This document shows positions 61,685-64,000 of a stretch of DNA of 64,000 bases, piece after piece; positions within the stretch are counted from its first letter, which is position 1, and each line of letters begins with the position of its first letter. The notes below the pieces were generated by a model that was not told the origin of the DNA, searched no databases, and saw nothing but the letters and a program-made list of their open reading frames with translations. The DNA comes from Brevundimonas sp. (lineage in GTDB: Bacteria; Pseudomonadota; Alphaproteobacteria; Caulobacterales; Caulobacteraceae): assembly GCF_016742135.1 (NCBI RefSeq), contig NZ_JACVCG010000001.1, positions 124,001 to 188,000 on the forward strand, in the 5' to 3' direction. The position numbers were made by a program, and so were the translations under genes.

Positions 61685-62932
61685 CTAGTGCAGCCCCTCG
61701 CCGTGCTGGGTGACGTCCAGCCCCTCGATCTCCTGCTCGCGCGTGACTTTCAGACCCGTGGTGAACTTGCAGATCATCAGCACGACTGCGGTACCAATCG
61801 CGCTCCAGGCGATCACGGCCAGCAGACCCAGCGCCTGGTTGAGGATCGAAGCGCCCTCCGCCGCCGGATTGATCGCCGCGCTGGCGAGGACGCCGGTCAG
61901 CAGGGCGCCGACGATTCCGCCCATGCCGTGCACGCCGAATGCATCCAGGCTGTCGTCGTATTTCAGGGCGCGCTTCAACCAGACCGCGCCGAAATAGCAG
62001 GCCGGTCCCGAGATGGCGCCGATCAGGAAGGCGCCCTTCGGATCGACCAGGCCCGCCGCCGGTGTCACGCCCACCAGACCTCCGACGATGCCGGACAGCA
62101 GACCCAGAAGGGTGGGCTTTTTGTGGTCGATCCACTCCACAGCCATCCAGCCCAGCGCCGCAGCCGCCGCCGCCAGAATGGTATTCAGCGCGGCCACGGC
62201 GGCGATGCCGTCCGCCGCCCAGGCCGATCCGGCGTTGAAACCCAGCCAGCCTACGAACAGCAGCCCGGTCCCGATCGCCGTCAGCGACAGATTGTGCGGC
62301 GCCATATTGTCCCGCCCAAACCCGTGGCGAGGTCCCAGCACCAGGGCGCAGACCAGACCGGCCACGCCCGCATTGACGTGCACCACGGCCCCCCCGGCGA
62401 AATCCAGCACGCCCATGTTGCCCAGATAGCCGCCGCCCCAGACCTGGTGACAGATCGGGGCGTAGACGATCAGGTGCCACAGGCCGAAGAACAGCAGGGA
62501 CGCCGAAAACTTCATCCGCTCTGCAAAGGCCCCGGCGATCAGTGCTGGCGTGATGATGGCGAAAGTCAGCTGGTAGGCGACCCAAAGGAACTCGGGCAGG
62601 GCGGGGGACACGCTGTGGGCCGTCGCGATCCCGACGCCATTCAGAAAGGCGGCGTCCAGCCCGCCGACCAGCCCATTGATCGCGTCTGGCCCTTGTCCGA
62701 ACGACAGGCTGTATCCCGCGACGAACCACAGCACCGTCACGATCGCCAGCGCCGCCGTCGACTGGGCCACCGTCGCCAGCAGGTTCTTGCGACGCACCAT
62801 CCCGCCATAGAACAGCGCCAGCCCCGGCAGGGTCATCAGCAGGACCAGGGCTGTCGAGGTCAGGATCCAGCCGGTGGCGGCGGAGTCGATCTGAAGGGCG
62901 GCCTGGTGGGCCAGAAGCGGGGAGGGGGTCAT
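61685..62932 (-). CDS. amt: Ammonium transporter
   Basis: A 415-residue trimeric inner-membrane channel for ammonium. The ATG at 62932 is chosen; upstream in-frame starts add unrelated residues. Signatures: LPGLALFYGGMVRRKNLLAT, EFLWVAYQLTFAIITPALIA, AGAFAERMKFSASLLFFGLW, DFAGGAVVHVNAGVAGLVCA (the twin-His family region) and DAFGVHGMGGIVGALLTGVL. No N-terminal signal peptide, unlike E. coli AmtB. The usual partner glnK is not adjacent on this side. A perfect palindrome lies 75-95 bp upstream. Confidence 0.96.
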   Translation of the reverse strand: MTPSPLLAHQAALQIDSAATGWILTSTALVLLMTLPGLALFYGGMVRRKNLLATVAQSTAALAIVTVLWFVAGYSLSFGQGPDAINGLVGGLDAAFLNGVGIATAHSVSPALPEFLWVAYQLTFAIITPALIAGAFAERMKFSASLLFFGLWHLIVYAPICHQVWGGGYLGNMGVLDFAGGAVVHVNAGVAGLVCALVLGPRHGFGRDNMAPHNLSLTAIGTGLLFVGWLGFNAGSAWAADGIAAVAALNTILAAAAAALGWMAVEWIDHKKPTLLGLLSGIVGGLVGVTPAAGLVDPKGAFLIGAISGPACYFGAVWLKRALKYDDSLDAFGVHGMGGIVGALLTGVLASAAINPAAEGASILNQALGLLAVIAWSAIGTAVVLMICKFTTGLKVTREQEIEGLDVTQHGEGLH

Positions 62933-63244
62933 GGCAGGATCCGGGAGCTCAGGGAGGAGGCATAGAGGCCGTTTCGACTGAACCCGACCCCCGGAACCGG
63001 ATAGGAGCCTATTGCGGCGCAATAGGCAATTTCTTTCGTGTGCGGTGCAATATACGAGTGATCGTGCGTTTCGAGAGCGAGTACCTGCGCCACACGCATA
63101 TTCCAACCTGCATCCTTCGCGACCGCGCAAGCGACTGCGAAACCTTACGGATTCGCAATGTTGCCGCCCTTTGCGAGGCGGCGGTCACGGTTTAGGACTT
63201 CGCGGGAAAGCCTCTGTCTGGGGGCTGAACACAGGGGTGTATTC
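62933..63244. other. 312-bp divergent control region between amt and the M16 gene
   Basis: No coding frame is convincing. It contains a 21-bp perfect palindrome at 63007-63027, another related half-site (TGCAATA, about 63045) and a GC-rich hairpin (CCGCC...GGCGG, about 63161-63182) in the probable leader of the M16 gene. No sigma-54 type -24/-12 element (TGGCAC-N5-TTGC) was found by eye. Confidence 0.6.
63007..63027. promoter_or_regulatory. Perfect palindrome, candidate operator for amt and/or the M16 gene
   Basis: GCCTATTGCG and CGCAATAGGC are exact inverted arms around one G. With TGCAATA about 18 bp further on it forms a run of ATTGC/GCAAT half-sites in the divergent promoter region. Confidence 0.6.
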
Positions 63245-64000
63245 ATGAAACCGTCCACGCTTCGCCGCTATCTTATCGCCGGGGTCTGCCTTCCCGCGAT
63301 CCTCGCGACCGCCGCCCAGGCCCAGTCCACCGACCTGCGGCCCGACCCGCACGCCGTGGTGCCCGTCTCCGCGGCAGAGGCGGGCGCGGTGCTTCAGGAT
63401 TCCGCCCTGCCGGCGCTTCCCGATGTCGACATTCCCTTCACCCGCTTCGTGCTGGACAACGGCCTGACCCTGATCGTGCACGAGGACCGCAAGGCCCCGA
63501 TCGTTGCGGTCAACATCTGGTACCATGTCGGTTCGAAGAACGAGCCCCTGGGCCGGTCCGGCTTTGCTCACCTGTTCGAGCACCTGATGTTCAACGGCTC
63601 CGAGAATTTCAACTCGGACTTCTTCAAGGCCACCGAACTGCTGGGGGCCACAGACCAGAACGGCACCACCAACAAGGACCGCACCAACTACTTCCAGAAC
63701 GTGCCCACCAGCGGCCTCGACGCCATGCTGTGGCTGGAAAGTGACCGCATGGGCCACCTGCTGGGAGCCGTTGATCAGGCCCGCCTCGATGAACAGCGCG
63801 GCGTCGTCCAGAACGAGAAGCGCCAGGGCGAGAACCAGCCCTATGGCCGGGTGTGGAACGCCATCACCTTCGCCACCTACCCCGCCGACCACCCCTATGG
63901 CCACACCGTCATCGGCGAGATGGCCGATCTGGAAGCCGCGTCGCTTGAGGACGTGCAGGACTGGTTCCGCAGCTACTACGGCCCGGCCAATGCCGTGATC
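63245..64000 (+). CDS. Periplasmic M16-family zinc peptidase (partial, continues beyond window)
   Basis: 252 codons of a longer gene. From the ATG at 63245 the signal peptide is RYLIAGVCLPAILATAAQAQ. The mature part begins with a Pro-rich linker, then FTRFVLDNGLTLIVHEDRKA, VNIWYHVGSKNEPLGRSGFA and HLFEHLMFNGSENF, where HLFEH is the inverted zinc motif HxxEH, and then QNEKRQGENQPYGRVWNAIT with the third ligand Glu. Exported M16 proteins of about 950 residues occur in Caulobacterales. It is distinct from the short cytoplasmic M16 gene at 38 kb. Confidence 0.95.
   Translation, partial: MKPSTLRRYLIAGVCLPAILATAAQAQSTDLRPDPHAVVPVSAAEAGAVLQDSALPALPDVDIPFTRFVLDNGLTLIVHEDRKAPIVAVNIWYHVGSKNEPLGRSGFAHLFEHLMFNGSENFNSDFFKATELLGATDQNGTTNKDRTNYFQNVPTSGLDAMLWLESDRMGHLLGAVDQARLDEQRGVVQNEKRQGENQPYGRVWNAITFATYPADHPYGHTVIGEMADLEAASLEDVQDWFRSYYGPANAVI

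Overview
The window is high-GC DNA, densely packed with genes on both strands, and has no phage, plasmid or IS genes. Gene content and order point to an alphaproteobacterium of the Caulobacterales, most likely Brevundimonas or a close relative. The pointers are a coxB-ctaD-ctaB-(CoxF)-ctaG-coxC-DUF983-SURF1 cluster followed closely by a PdeA-like GEDEF/EAL phosphodiesterase, a DUF4167 protein, an FYDLN-acid (TIGR02300) protein, a six-domain S1 of about 567 residues, an L21 with a Lys/Ala/Pro-rich tail, and two large TonB-dependent receptors. The genus is an inference from organisation, not a database result.

Layout. 1-2.6 kb: a leftward metal-homeostasis unit (membrane protein, CDF efflux pump, CobW-type metallochaperone GTPase cut by the window edge) with a Zur-like dyad in front. 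2.7-8 kb: rplU-rpmA, an acetyltransferase, small envelope proteins, threonine dehydratase and a lipoprotein FKBP isomerase. 7.9-13.4 kb: queG, a GST, a degenerate CDF-like membrane protein, a MerR-HTH/citrate-synthase fusion that seems to lack its catalytic residues, uppP, and an NDUFA9-like protein. 13.5-20 kb: tRNA-Ala(GGC), TIGR02300 protein, aroA-cmk-rpsA, ihfB, an acetyltransferase and mscL. 20.1-20.7 kb: a gene-free patch with a palindromic repeat doublet and 9-bp tandem repeats.

20.7-31.3 kb: a POT peptide transporter, two paralogous TonB-dependent receptors, an unusual TraB/GumN protein, TldD, and a padR-HAAS-GIN operon read toward the left. 31.4-41.6 kb: the aa3-type cytochrome oxidase structural and assembly genes, then an M16 peptidase whose only plausible start is CTG, an acetyltransferase and the PdeA-like enzyme. 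41.6-51 kb: YihY, prmC, DUF4167, a DUF4893 lipoprotein, a minimal membrane protein resembling an SPFH tail, a DAACS-like symporter lacking the usual sodium motif, DUF486, folP with a winged-helix regulator and membrane partner, and an acyltransferase.

51-64 kb: a RhlE-like RNA helicase, a divergent SDR/HxlR pair, malate synthase G, an ArsR-SRPBCC-GST operon with a promoter that predicts a leaderless mRNA, a two-gene type I secretion system next to an Inh-family protease inhibitor lipoprotein, an ammonium transporter, and the start of a periplasmic M16 peptidase. Most genes are core housekeeping. The parts most worth a second look are the pseudo-citrate synthase regulator, the GumN protein with a TonB-box-like N terminus, the PadR-HAAS-GIN module, the T1SS/inhibitor locus and several perfect palindromes in intergenic DNA.
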